Shown here: positions 9,052 through 17,329 of the stretch, in pieces
How positions within the stretch are numbered: the stretch's first letter is position 1
How the letters are laid out: every line of letters starts with the position of its first letter
Source: Burkholderia sp. Ax-1724
GTDB taxonomy: Bacteria; Pseudomonadota; Gammaproteobacteria; Burkholderiales; Burkholderiaceae
Length of the DNA: 64,000 nt
Reading direction: 5' to 3'
Assembly (NCBI RefSeq): GCF_011752995.1
Contig: NZ_VWWL01000001.1
Location: forward strand, 248,001 to 312,000
Translations under genes and position numbers: made by a program
The notes under the pieces: generated by a model
The model's input: only the letters and a program-made list of their open reading frames with translations
What the model was told of the DNA's origin: nothing
The model's database searches: none

Positions 9052-9779
9052 GTGCTGCGCTCGAATGGGTGGTAATAGCGCGCCATCCTAGCATTTCAAA
9101 GTCTTGACGGCAGCATCGGCCCCACCTTCCTTCCCTTTCCGGCGGCCTTCCTCGCGTGTTGCCGATATGCCGTAAAACGCGGTCCGATGCGGGCTTAACG
9201 CGCCTTCCTGATCCGGAAACTCGCGCCGGGGTTGCGCATGAAAAGCGGTATGCGCGCGTTCATCAGGTCGGCGTGGAAGTGGCCCATGAACGTATGCGTG
9301 CGCGCGACGTTGCCGAAGAGACGTGCTTCGTTCTGCTGGATATCCGGAATCGACGGAATTGGCGAATAGTCGTGGCCGGGCGGCACGTCGCCGAGATTCG
9401 AAAAATGCGGCATGCCGGTTGGCAGCGAGTCGCGATATCCGTGACGCTCGGCAATGAGTGCTGCGACTTCGGGATGTTGCGCCGCCCTTTACGGTTGCTT
9501 ACAAAATATTCGTCGTCGCCAAGGGCAGCGCGCGAAGCCGGTGCGGCCACTGCGGCAAGGTGCGGCGCCCGCTATCGCGAGGCGCTTCGATAAACGTGAC
9601 GGACGGCCTCGCGGCGAGAGCGCTGGCGCGCCGCGACAGCGGCCGTTTGCACGATGTTTTGGCGTAAAATCGAGCCCCTGCCGACAACGGTCCGAGCCTC
9701 TCCCGCTGACGACCGGCGCCGGGACTGCGCAGCGTCCCGCGGAAGGCCAAAGCCCACGATTCGGGACGGAGCCCGCAAT
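9052..9779. other. Divergent intergenic region
   Basis: This gap separates the divergent YfhO-like gene (-) and the glycosyltransferase at 9780 (+). Apart from the possible - strand gene remnant at 9195-9488 I see no coding signal. Promoters for both flanking operons are expected here. A TAAAAT sits at 9664-9669 on + but no well-spaced -35 element could be identified. Confidence 0.4.
9195..9488 (-). pseudogene. Possible remnant of a methyltransferase-like gene
   Basis: An open - strand frame of 97 codons starts directly after a TAA at 9489-9491 and has an internal ATG at 9413. It encodes HPEVAALIAERHGY and PPGHDYSPIPSI. From memory, the G-H-x-Y-S-P-I-P pattern occurs near the N-terminus of some SAM-dependent methyltransferases encoded in polysaccharide loci. 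No continuing methyltransferase domain follows before the stop at 9195, so this looks like a truncated leftover rather than a working gene. A short genuine orphan gene starting at 9413 (72 codons) cannot be excluded. Confidence 0.3.
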
Positions 9780-10769
9780 ATGCATTTCAAGATTCTCCTG
9801 ACCACTCACAGTACCGCGTTCATGACGAGCGGTGGTGGTGAGTCGGAGCTCGTGCAGGTCGCCGAACTCCTCAACGATTCGGACGTACAGGCCGACATTT
9901 ACGGCATCCGCAGCCGCCCGCTGCGCTTTTACGACGCGGTCATGCACTTCTCCGTTCATGCGGACGGCGAGGCGATCGTTCGCGAGACGGTCAATCACGG
10001 CAAGAAGCTCTTTCTCTGGCCCAACGTCTGGTGGCTGAGCCCGCCCGACGCCGCCGAAATCAGCCGGATCGGGGCGTTCGTGCGGCGTGCCGACCGGCTG
10101 CTCTTCAAGTCCGCGACCGAACTCGCTCATTTCAACGCGCATATCGCCGTCGATGCCGACAAATGCGTGGTGGTCGGCTCCGGTATCTCCGACCGGTTCC
10201 TCGCGCCAGCCGACAAGGATTTGTTGCCCACGGTCTGCGATGTCTCGGACTACGTGCTGTGTCTCGGCCTGATCGAGCCGGTCAAGAACCAGCTCGAACT
10301 GATTCGCGCGCTGAACCGCCTCGAACTGAACGGGCTCATGGTCGGCGGCTTCCGCGACGAGGAATACAACCGGCAATGCATGAGCGAGGCGCATCGCGGC
10401 ATCCACTTTCTGCCGTTCATCCAGCCATGCAGCGCGCTGCTGCGCTCCGCGCTCGCCAACGCGCTCGTGGTCGCGGAGCCGAGCTTCGATCCGCCGGGCC
10501 GCTCGTGTCTCGAGGGCGCATTCGTGAAGAAGCCGCTCGTCATGGTCGATGGGGAGTGGCAGCGCGAGCACTTCGGCGGCAATGTCTGGTACGCGGCTTC
10601 CACCCGCGCGACGGACATCGTTCCCGCGCTTCAGGCAGCCCTTTCCGACACGGAGCGGGATGCGAAGATTGAAAGCAATTACGAACGGGTCTATGCACGG
10701 CATTCGTCGAGCACGGTAGCCGCAGACCTCATCAGACACCTGATCGATGCCGGCCTCACACACTCCTAA
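9780..10769 (+). CDS. Glycosyltransferase, GT-B type
   Basis: About 329 residues. The start at 9780 (MHFKILLTTHSTAFM) is preferred over a longer in-frame extension because the fold begins here and GGGACGGAG lies upstream. The glycine-rich loop TSGGGESELVQVAELL, LFLWPNVWWLSPPD, YVLCLGLIEPVKNQLELI and FDPPGRSCLEGAFVKKPLV are visible. The last resembles the donor-site region of GT4 enzymes with E/C-L-E-G-A in place of the usual E-A-x-A. The protein resembles the - strand GT at 19481-20461 in organisation (T-x-G-G-G-E start and a KNQLxLIRA segment), so the two may be related paralogs. Its 3' end overlaps the next gene by 23 nt. Confidence 0.78.
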   Translation: MHFKILLTTHSTAFMTSGGGESELVQVAELLNDSDVQADIYGIRSRPLRFYDAVMHFSVHADGEAIVRETVNHGKKLFLWPNVWWLSPPDAAEISRIGAFVRRADRLLFKSATELAHFNAHIAVDADKCVVVGSGISDRFLAPADKDLLPTVCDVSDYVLCLGLIEPVKNQLELIRALNRLELNGLMVGGFRDEEYNRQCMSEAHRGIHFLPFIQPCSALLRSALANALVVAEPSFDPPGRSCLEGAFVKKPLVMVDGEWQREHFGGNVWYAASTRATDIVPALQAALSDTERDAKIESNYERVYARHSSSTVAADLIRHLIDAGLTHS

Positions 10770-11847
10770 GATTCCTCGCCTGCTGGTGGTCCAGCGGCGC
10801 TCCATGACCGATGGGCGGATGAGTTCGCGCACGATCGGCGCGCGGTTCGCGCCTTTGCTGTCGTATATGCAGCGGCATCAGATGATCGAGTGGGAGCAGA
10901 TTTCGGAAGCGGACGTCGGCGTGAGCCATCTGCATCGCTTCGACGTCGTGCTGTTCAACAAGCACGTCTCGAACCTGTCGCTGCAGATCATGCGGATGGC
11001 GAACGAACTCGGTCTCCATACGATCTACGATCTCGACGACTGGCTGCTCGATCTGCCGTCGTGGAGCGTCCTCGAAATGAACGAGGACGTGCTCTACAAC
11101 GTGCTCGCGATGATTCGCGAGGCGAGCGCGGCGACCGCGTCGAACCCGCTGCTGCAGGAGCGCATGCGCAAGGTGCGGCGTTCCGACGACGTGCTCATTA
11201 TCCCCAACGGTTTCGATCATCAGGCTTTCGATCTTTCGCCCGAATTGTGGACGGAAGCGCAGCCGCCGAAGATCATCTTCTCGAACCTCGACGGCATCAA
11301 GCTCGTTCATTTCCGCAAGGATTTCTTCGCGACGCTGAGAAGCTTTCTCACGCGCAACGAACACGTCCTGATCGATTTCTGGGGCGATCCGTTTCCCGAG
11401 CTTCATTCGATTCCGCGGGTGACGCATCGCGGCAGCCGCAGCAATATCGAGTACAAGAAGGCGATTCGCGACGAAGGCTATACGTTCGCGATCGTTCCGC
11501 TCGGCGCGGAAGAAGACCCCGAGACGCTGTTCTTCAACTCGTGCAAGTCGCCGATCAAATACGCGGATTACGGCAGCCTCGGCATTCCGAGCATCTATTC
11601 CGATTGCCCGACCTATCGCGAGAACGTCAGGCATCGCGTGACCGGCTATATCGCGCCGAATACGGCAGAGGGCTGGGCCCAGGCGCTCGAAGACATGCTG
11701 CATGACGCGCCGCTGCGCCAGGCGATCCGCGAGCATGCCTATGCCGACGTGTTCGACCGCTTCAGCGTGCGGCGCATTTCGGCGATGTTCCTGAAGGCAT
11801 TGCCCGACCCCGCCTCCAACCCGTCTTCCAGGTCTTTGCGTAACTAA
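10747..11847 (+). CDS. Glycosyltransferase, GT-B type
   Basis: A 366-residue protein. It opens PRLLVVQRRSMTDGRMSSRT, followed by TIYDLDDWLLDLPSW (the DLDDxL motif seen in several EPS-locus GTs), DDVLIIPNGFDHQAFDL, and a C-terminal donor region SPIKYADYGSLGIPSIYSD. YDLDDW also occurs in related form in the GT at 41301-42581 (SDLDDL). The start ATG at 10747 lies inside the end of the preceding glycosyltransferase, so translation is probably coupled. Five bases separate its stop from the phosphatase gene. It likely adds one sugar of the repeat unit; donor and linkage are unknown. Confidence 0.78.
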   Translation: MPASHTPKIPRLLVVQRRSMTDGRMSSRTIGARFAPLLSYMQRHQMIEWEQISEADVGVSHLHRFDVVLFNKHVSNLSLQIMRMANELGLHTIYDLDDWLLDLPSWSVLEMNEDVLYNVLAMIREASAATASNPLLQERMRKVRRSDDVLIIPNGFDHQAFDLSPELWTEAQPPKIIFSNLDGIKLVHFRKDFFATLRSFLTRNEHVLIDFWGDPFPELHSIPRVTHRGSRSNIEYKKAIRDEGYTFAIVPLGAEEDPETLFFNSCKSPIKYADYGSLGIPSIYSDCPTYRENVRHRVTGYIAPNTAEGWAQALEDMLHDAPLRQAIREHAYADVFDRFSVRRISAMFLKALPDPASNPSSRSLRN

Positions 11848-11852
11848 CTTTT

Positions 11853-12443
11853 ATGGATCTTCTTCTGATTCGCCACGGCCAGTCGTTCGCCAACGTGGCC
11901 GGGCTGCTGAACTCGACCGAGCAGGACGAGTTGACCGAACACGGCCTCGACCAGGCCGCGAAGCTGCGCACGCTGATGGAAGGCCGCGGCCTCGTGCCCG
12001 ATCGCGTGTTTTCGAGCCCGTGGCGCCGCGCGCTGCAAACCACCGAAGTGCTGTTCAAGGACCGGAGCGACTGGACCGTCGACGCGCGTCTCGGCGAAAC
12101 CAATGCGGGTCGCTTCGCGACCTGGAAGGCCGAGGATTTTCGCGTGGCGTTTCCCGACTGGGGCAAGCATCTGTCGGACCGTTACGAAGGCGGCGAGTCG
12201 CATCTCGAACTGGCCGCGCGCTCGGTGAACTGGGTCGAGGAAGAAGTGCTGCGCCATGCGGACAAGCCCGGCCTGATTGCCGCCGTCTGCCATGCCGGAC
12301 CGATCTCGGTGATCTCGCAGTACCTGCTGAACGTTCCGCTGTCCCGATTCCCCAACGTGCTGGTGCCGAACGCATCGATCACGCTGTTCCGGCAGAACCC
12401 GCATAACGGAAACTTCTATCTGCAGATCGCGGGGTTGTCATGA
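11853..12443 (+). CDS. Histidine phosphatase (phosphoglycerate mutase-like) family protein
   Basis: A 196-residue protein of the histidine phosphatase superfamily. The catalytic RHG motif sits at the start (MDLLLIRHGQSFANVAG), with FSSPWRRALQTTEVL as the second phosphate-binding segment and AAVCHAGPISVIS carrying the second catalytic His. The length fits small cytoplasmic phosphatases such as CobC or GpmB relatives. It overlaps the next gene by 4 nt (ATGA at 12440) and follows a glycosyltransferase by 5 nt. A phosphatase acting on a phosphorylated sugar intermediate of the glycan pathway is plausible, but the substrate is not shown by sequence. Confidence 0.85.
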   Translation: MDLLLIRHGQSFANVAGLLNSTEQDELTEHGLDQAAKLRTLMEGRGLVPDRVFSSPWRRALQTTEVLFKDRSDWTVDARLGETNAGRFATWKAEDFRVAFPDWGKHLSDRYEGGESHLELAARSVNWVEEEVLRHADKPGLIAAVCHAGPISVISQYLLNVPLSRFPNVLVPNASITLFRQNPHNGNFYLQIAGLS

Positions 12444-13330
12444 GTGCATCGATCCGGATTTTCGAGCCGCTGTACGCGCCGGGGCAGGTGCTGTCCGAAC
12501 CGGCTTTTCATCCGCTCGTGCTGCGCAACAACGAGCACGCGGCCTGGCGCGAGTTCTACATTCTCGTCGACATGTACCGCAAGGGCGTGCATTTGCAGCA
12601 GGACTTCACGGCGCTCTTTTCGCCGAAGTTCGCGTTGAAGGCGCGCATCGACGGCAGCCGTTTTCTCGAGTTCGTGCAGGCCAATCTCGATGCCGACGTC
12701 TGCATGCTTAACCCGTTTCCGCAGCTCGCCTATTTCTCGTACACCGCGTGGATGCAGGGCGAGCATGCGCACCCGGGGCTCGTCGAGCGCAGCCAGGCGT
12801 TGCTCGACGCATGCGGGATCGGCTGGAATCTGCGCGAGGCGCCGCGGCAGTCGGCGGATACGCTGTGCTATTGCAATTTCTGGGTCGGCTCGCAGTCGTT
12901 CTGGGAGAACTATGTCGGCAAGGTGCTCGAACCGATTGCGACCTTCCTCGAAACGCAAAGCGACACGGAAGCCGCGCGCGGCGTGCTCGAACCCACGATT
13001 CATTCGGATGACGCACCATTCCTGCCGTTCGTGGCGGAGCGGCTTTTCAGCACGTATCTGTCGCTGCATCGCGACGTGAAGGTCGCCGCGTATCCGATCG
13101 AGGGCGATGCGGTGCTCGACTATTGCGTCAGCGATTTCGAAAAGGACATCGTGCGCTATATGCAAAAGCCGATCGAGGCCGCCGACCGGGAGGCCGTTTT
13201 TCCGGCCGGGCAGATCGAGTTGATGAACCTGCTGTGCACGCTGTCGCAGAAGTACGTGCGCGCGCACTTTTCGTTCACGCCGCATCCGCATACGGGGCAG
13301 CCGATCGACTTCGAGCGGCGCGGCAAGTAA
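12440..13330 (+). CDS. Conserved protein of unknown function in glycan operon
   Basis: A 296-residue soluble protein that I cannot place in a named family. It has no signal peptide or membrane segment. Features are a middle block rich in aromatic residues (MLNPFPQLAYFSYTAWMQG), CYCNFWVGSQSFWENYVG and PFLPFVAERLFSTYL. The DAPFLPFVAERLFSTYLS region resembles the end of proteins encoded beside LPS glycosyltransferases. Its ATGA overlap with the phosphatase gene and position among transferases argue for a role in the same pathway, perhaps as a transferase of an unusual type. The gene is convergent with the glycosyltransferase at 13404, with 73 nt between stops and no clear terminator. Confidence 0.7.
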   Translation: MSASIRIFEPLYAPGQVLSEPAFHPLVLRNNEHAAWREFYILVDMYRKGVHLQQDFTALFSPKFALKARIDGSRFLEFVQANLDADVCMLNPFPQLAYFSYTAWMQGEHAHPGLVERSQALLDACGIGWNLREAPRQSADTLCYCNFWVGSQSFWENYVGKVLEPIATFLETQSDTEAARGVLEPTIHSDDAPFLPFVAERLFSTYLSLHRDVKVAAYPIEGDAVLDYCVSDFEKDIVRYMQKPIEAADREAVFPAGQIELMNLLCTLSQKYVRAHFSFTPHPHTGQPIDFERRGK

Positions 13331-13403
13331 CGCCGCGCGGGAGCGGGGCGGGGTGCCTGGGTTTGCCTCGACTCGGCCTCGATCGATAACGCGCCGTTGC
13401 CGC

Positions 13404-14528
13404 TTATTTCTTCGCGACGTGCAGTGCGGCCGCAACCGCCGCGTGCGGCCGCGCCGGCGAACGCGCAGCCGCGCTCGCCACACCGATAGCAGCGAAAATC
13501 GTGCTCCAGACCTCGTCGCTGGCACGTTGCAGCACGCCGTCGGCGTGCTTCACATAGTCCATGTCGACGGAACAGCGCCCGCCCGCCTGGCCGAGGCGCT
13601 GCATCAGCGGCGCGACCCACGTTGCGAGTTCGGCCTCGGCGTCGAACACGCAGTCGGGCGGACAGATCTCGTGGGCGGCCGTGCCGCCGCGTACGAACAC
13701 GGGCTTGCCGTAGTGCATCGCTTCGAGTACCGGTACGCAGAAGCCCTCATGGCGGCTCATCGCGAGCAGGCCGTTGGTGCTTTCGTAGCATTCGAACAGA
13801 TCGGCGTCGTCGAGCATGCCCTTGAAGTCGACCTGTTCGAGCACGCCGAGGCTGCGCGCGTGATTGATCAGGAACTTCAGATAATCGTAGTTCGGCGTGC
13901 TGCCGACGATACTGAGCGTCGCGTTGAACTCGCACTGCTTGAGCAGCGCGAGAATGCCGATGCCGTCCTCGATGCGCTTGTGCGGCACCACCCGGCCGAC
14001 CATCAGCAGATTCGGCGCGGGCCTTTTGCGGCTCTTGTGCGGCGGCTCGCGCCGGAACACGTACATGTCGGGAAAGACCGGCGGCACGATCCTGATTGCG
14101 CTCGCCGCGACGTTGCCGGCGAGGCTTTGCGCGGTGTTGAGCGAATTCGCGACCACCATGTCGAAGCGCGCGAGCAGCGGCAGCTGCGCGAGCGCCTGCT
14201 CGCACAGCTGCGCGGTGCGCGGTTCGAGCGCGCGCAGCAGTTGCGGATCGGTCACGCCGTGGAAGTAGCAGATTTTCCGGCAGTCGAGCGCGAGAATCCG
14301 TTCGAGATACGGATCGAAGATCGAGTAGCTGAGCAGGACCACGTCGTCCCGGGCGACTTCGTCGAATAACGCGTCGAGCGGGCGTACTCCGTGGGTTCCC
14401 TCGTCGAACCCGCTGGCATACATCTCGGCCGGCATGCCGAGACGTTCAGCCATTCGAACGAATCCGATGCAGTGGTTGCCCACCGCATCGCCCGAGAAAA
14501 TGTCCGGAGCACACACTCGTAGCGTCAT
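13404..14528 (-). CDS. Glycosyltransferase family 4
   Basis: About 374 residues from the ATG at 14528, which overlaps the TGA of the upstream 934-residue gene (ATGA). A much longer open frame continues upstream on this strand but is a shadow of that gene. Visible blocks are KICYFHGVTDPQLL, MVVANSLNTAQSLAGN, NLLMVGRVVPHKRIEDGI, LSIVGSTPNYDYL and SRHEGFCVPVLEAMHYGKPV, the last being the donor-site E-x7-E signature of retaining GT4 enzymes. MYVFRREPPHKS between the two domains is typical of the linker. It is the last gene of a four-gene - strand operon of large transferases. Confidence 0.88.
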   Translation of the reverse strand: MTLRVCAPDIFSGDAVGNHCIGFVRMAERLGMPAEMYASGFDEGTHGVRPLDALFDEVARDDVVLLSYSIFDPYLERILALDCRKICYFHGVTDPQLLRALEPRTAQLCEQALAQLPLLARFDMVVANSLNTAQSLAGNVAASAIRIVPPVFPDMYVFRREPPHKSRKRPAPNLLMVGRVVPHKRIEDGIGILALLKQCEFNATLSIVGSTPNYDYLKFLINHARSLGVLEQVDFKGMLDDADLFECYESTNGLLAMSRHEGFCVPVLEAMHYGKPVFVRGGTAAHEICPPDCVFDAEAELATWVAPLMQRLGQAGGRCSVDMDYVKHADGVLQRASDEVWSTIFAAIGVASAAARSPARPHAAVAAALHVAKK

Positions 14529-17329
14529 TTCGCTGTTACCTCGACAATGTCGGCCAATCGTCGGGCATAGGCGCGCGCAACTGCTTCGACCGAGTAATCG
14601 CGCTCGATCCGCGCCTTGCCCGCCTGTGCGATGCGCTCGCGGAGCGGCGCATCGTCGATCATACGTTTGAGCTGTTCGGCCGCGATCGATACATCCGGAT
14701 CGCACCAGTACTGGCCTTCGGCGAACAGATAGTCGCCCGGGCGCAGCGGAACGAGTTCGCCGTCCACGAGAAAGGCGGTGTCGGGCTCGCAGAAGTCGAC
14801 GTTGCCCGAGAAGTTCGTGACCACGACCGGCTGGCCGAGCGCCATTGCTTCGGCGATCACGCGGCCGAAGCCCTCGCTGCGATGCAGGGAAATATAGGCG
14901 TCGCAGCAGGCCATGAAGTCGGTCGAATCCTGCCGGCTCAGACGCTCCGAGACGATGTGGATGCGGCTGTCGCCCGCGGCCAGATCGAGCACCGCGCGCC
15001 ACACGGGATCGTCGTCGCGCACGTTCATCGCCTTGACCACGAGCCCGACGCCCGGCGAGCGCTCGCCGAAGGCCTGCTTGAACGCCTGCACGCCCGCGAG
15101 CGGGTTCTTGCGGCTCAACCACGAGTTGCCGTCGAACATCAGGTAGAACAGAAACTCGTCGCCCGGCAGGCCGAAGCGTTCGCGTTGCGCGGCCAGCGGC
15201 GCGGGCACCTCGACCGCCATCGGCATGTGATAGACCGGCGTGTTGCCGAGCCGGCTGTACACGCTCTGCACGAAGCGGCTCTGCGCCCAGATTTCGTCGA
15301 CCATGTGATGCACGTTGCCGAACGCGTCCGGCCAGTGGGGCAGTTCCCACGGCCACGCGCCGATCTTGTGGGTCGGCGCGTCGATCAGCTTGCGGCCGCC
15401 TTCCAGCGCGAGACGCACCATCTCCGGCGCGGGCAGGCAGATCAGGCTCACGTTGTACTTCAGTTCCTCGCTGATCAGATGATCGACCGAGTTGTCGAGC
15501 CGTGCCGGTCCCGCCATCGGCGCATTGACCAGCGTAACCGGCGTGGACGAGAGCTGCAGCACGCGCGCGGCCATGCGCGCGTCTTCGCCGAGGCCGAGCA
15601 CGCCTTGCGGAAAGCCGATCACGTTGACGCCGAACTCGTAGGCCCCGGCGACGCGCGCGTGATAGCGGGCCGGTTCGGGCCTGCCGTCAGCGCTGTCGTC
15701 GTCCTCGTCGGAACCGTCGGCGCTGTCGGCCCACTGCACCTTCAGCGAACCGACGAGCGGGTATTCGGCCGATCCGCACTTGTTCCACCAGTGCACGAGC
15801 TGATCGCGGCCCTGCGCGGTGTTCAGGTCGTACACCTCGCGCAGATCGGGGCGGTCGCTCGCGATCATCGTGAGGAAGCGCGGCAGCAGCGTATCGTCGG
15901 CCGGCTGCTCGTCGTCGATTCGCGCGAGTTCTTCGGCGAGATGGGTCGGCGACCATTGAAGCGCGTAATACTCGTCGTGGCCGTGCTTGTCCCACCACGT
16001 AATGAAGCCGAGCCTCGCGCTGAAGCTGTGCAGATCGAACGATCCCTGCAGGTCGGGACGCTCGTTCCAGATCAGCAGCAGGAAGCGCGGCAGCAGCGGC
16101 AACGCGCCCTGCGCGCCGGCTTCGAGGCTGAACAGGGCGTCCGGCAGCGGCGGGATGGTCCAGCGCAGCACCGGATATTGCTGCTGGCCGTGCTTGGCCC
16201 ACCACGACAGGCACTTCAGGCGTCCGGTGAAGCTGTCGAGCGAGCAGAGCGCCTGCAGGTCCTCGCGCTCGCCTTGCAGAAGCCGCAGGAAGTGCGGCAC
16301 CGGCAGCCAGTCGGGGTGCGCGCCCCATTCGGGATCGAACATCCGCGCGGGCGTCGTGGGCGGCACCCAGCGGGCCGCGCCGTACTGCCGCTGGCCATCT
16401 TCGATCCACCACGACAGGCAGTTGAGCCGCCCCTTGAGCGAATCCAGGTCGAAGGACGCCTGCAGGTCCGGCCGTTCCCGATAGATTTCGGCGAGGAAGT
16501 GCGGCACGTAGGGACCGCCGTCGGCGGGAATCCGCTCGGGCTCGAGCATCGCGCCGCCGATCGGCGGCAGCGACCACTTGATGCGCGGATATTCGCGCTG
16601 GCCGTGGTCTTCCCACCAGCTCAGGCACGCGAGCCGCGACGTGAAGCTGTTCAGGTCGAAGGCGGCGCGCAGATCGGGTCGCTCGGTCGTGACGAGCGCG
16701 AGAAAGCGCGGCAGCGGCATCGCGCCGGAACCGGGCGCGTCGATCGGCGCGAGCAGCGCGGGCCACTCGACCGGCGGGCGCCACGTGACGCGCGGACAGT
16801 CGCGCTGGCCGTACTCGTCCCACCAGTTGAGGGCGTTCAGATAGCCGGTCAGCGTATCGAGCCTGAACGCCTGCGAAAGATCGCCGCGATTGCGCACGAT
16901 CATCGTCACGAGCTTCGGCAATTGCAGGCCGGCTTCCGCGAGCACGGTTTCCGGCTCGAGCAGCGTTTCGCTCAGGTGCTTGGTGTCGAGCACGCTCGGC
17001 CTCGTCGAGCCGAGCCAGTACGCGACGGCGCTCGGGTGACGCTCGATCAGCGTGTCGTTGTCAAGCTGACGCAGATATTCGAGGTCTTCGTGCCGCAGCA
17101 CCCAGTTGAAGTCCGGATACGTTTCCCGTGCCGACATTTCCCACCAGAAGTACAGCGTGATCCGGTCGTCGAGCGCTTTGGAATTGAAGCGCGCGAGATC
17201 GCCTCTGAATTTCATCAGAAAGTAGATCGCGCTCGGCAGGCAGAAAAGTTCCCCCGGCGACGGGTGGCGATATTCCGCCAGCCATCCGGTCTTATTTTTT
17301 TTTGGTCCCAGATTAGTCAAAATTTGCAA
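14525..17329 (-). CDS. Large glycosyltransferase with seven Trp-Trp modules and a C-terminal GT4 domain
   Basis: A 934-residue protein. Residues 1-530 consist of repeated modules of the form L-P-R-F-L, then R-P-D-L, F-D-L-x-S, and L-x-x-L-S-W-W-x-x-x-G-Q-x-x-Y-P. One diverged copy sits near residues 31-77; six better copies start near 137, 206, 275, 344, 413 and 482, a constant spacing of 69. An acidic linker (DSADGSDEDDDSADGR) separates them from a GT-B domain. That domain holds GVNVIGFPQGVLGLGEDAR, FLFYLMFDGNSWLSRKNPLAG and HRSEGFGRVIAEAMALGQP with the E-x7-E motif. The C-terminal domain is a GT4 enzyme; the modules probably bind carbohydrate or protein but their role is not known to me. 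The gene overlaps the GT2 gene before it by 17 nt and the GT4 gene after it by 4 nt. Confidence 0.85.
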   Translation of the reverse strand: MQILTNLGPKKNKTGWLAEYRHPSPGELFCLPSAIYFLMKFRGDLARFNSKALDDRITLYFWWEMSARETYPDFNWVLRHEDLEYLRQLDNDTLIERHPSAVAYWLGSTRPSVLDTKHLSETLLEPETVLAEAGLQLPKLVTMIVRNRGDLSQAFRLDTLTGYLNALNWWDEYGQRDCPRVTWRPPVEWPALLAPIDAPGSGAMPLPRFLALVTTERPDLRAAFDLNSFTSRLACLSWWEDHGQREYPRIKWSLPPIGGAMLEPERIPADGGPYVPHFLAEIYRERPDLQASFDLDSLKGRLNCLSWWIEDGQRQYGAARWVPPTTPARMFDPEWGAHPDWLPVPHFLRLLQGEREDLQALCSLDSFTGRLKCLSWWAKHGQQQYPVLRWTIPPLPDALFSLEAGAQGALPLLPRFLLLIWNERPDLQGSFDLHSFSARLGFITWWDKHGHDEYYALQWSPTHLAEELARIDDEQPADDTLLPRFLTMIASDRPDLREVYDLNTAQGRDQLVHWWNKCGSAEYPLVGSLKVQWADSADGSDEDDDSADGRPEPARYHARVAGAYEFGVNVIGFPQGVLGLGEDARMAARVLQLSSTPVTLVNAPMAGPARLDNSVDHLISEELKYNVSLICLPAPEMVRLALEGGRKLIDAPTHKIGAWPWELPHWPDAFGNVHHMVDEIWAQSRFVQSVYSRLGNTPVYHMPMAVEVPAPLAAQRERFGLPGDEFLFYLMFDGNSWLSRKNPLAGVQAFKQAFGERSPGVGLVVKAMNVRDDDPVWRAVLDLAAGDSRIHIVSERLSRQDSTDFMACCDAYISLHRSEGFGRVIAEAMALGQPVVVTNFSGNVDFCEPDTAFLVDGELVPLRPGDYLFAEGQYWCDPDVSIAAEQLKRMIDDAPLRERIAQAGKARIERDYSVEAVARAYARRLADIVEVTAK
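15746..16921 (-). repeat. Six in-phase 207-bp coding repeats (69-residue WW modules)
   Basis: Within the 934-residue glycosyltransferase the tryptophan pairs fall at residues 169/170, 238/239, 307/308, 376/377, 445/446 and 514/515, each exactly 69 residues (207 bp) apart. The copies differ in sequence, so this is an old, selected repeat with fixed length rather than a recent slippage product. A seventh, more distant copy has its pair at residues 62/63. Confidence 0.85.

Noticed and set aside
14529..15356. Upstream extension of the GT4 frame at 13404
   Set aside because: It overlaps the 934-residue gene in another frame and is low-complexity Arg/Gly/Ala; the ATGA at 14525-14528 is the natural start.
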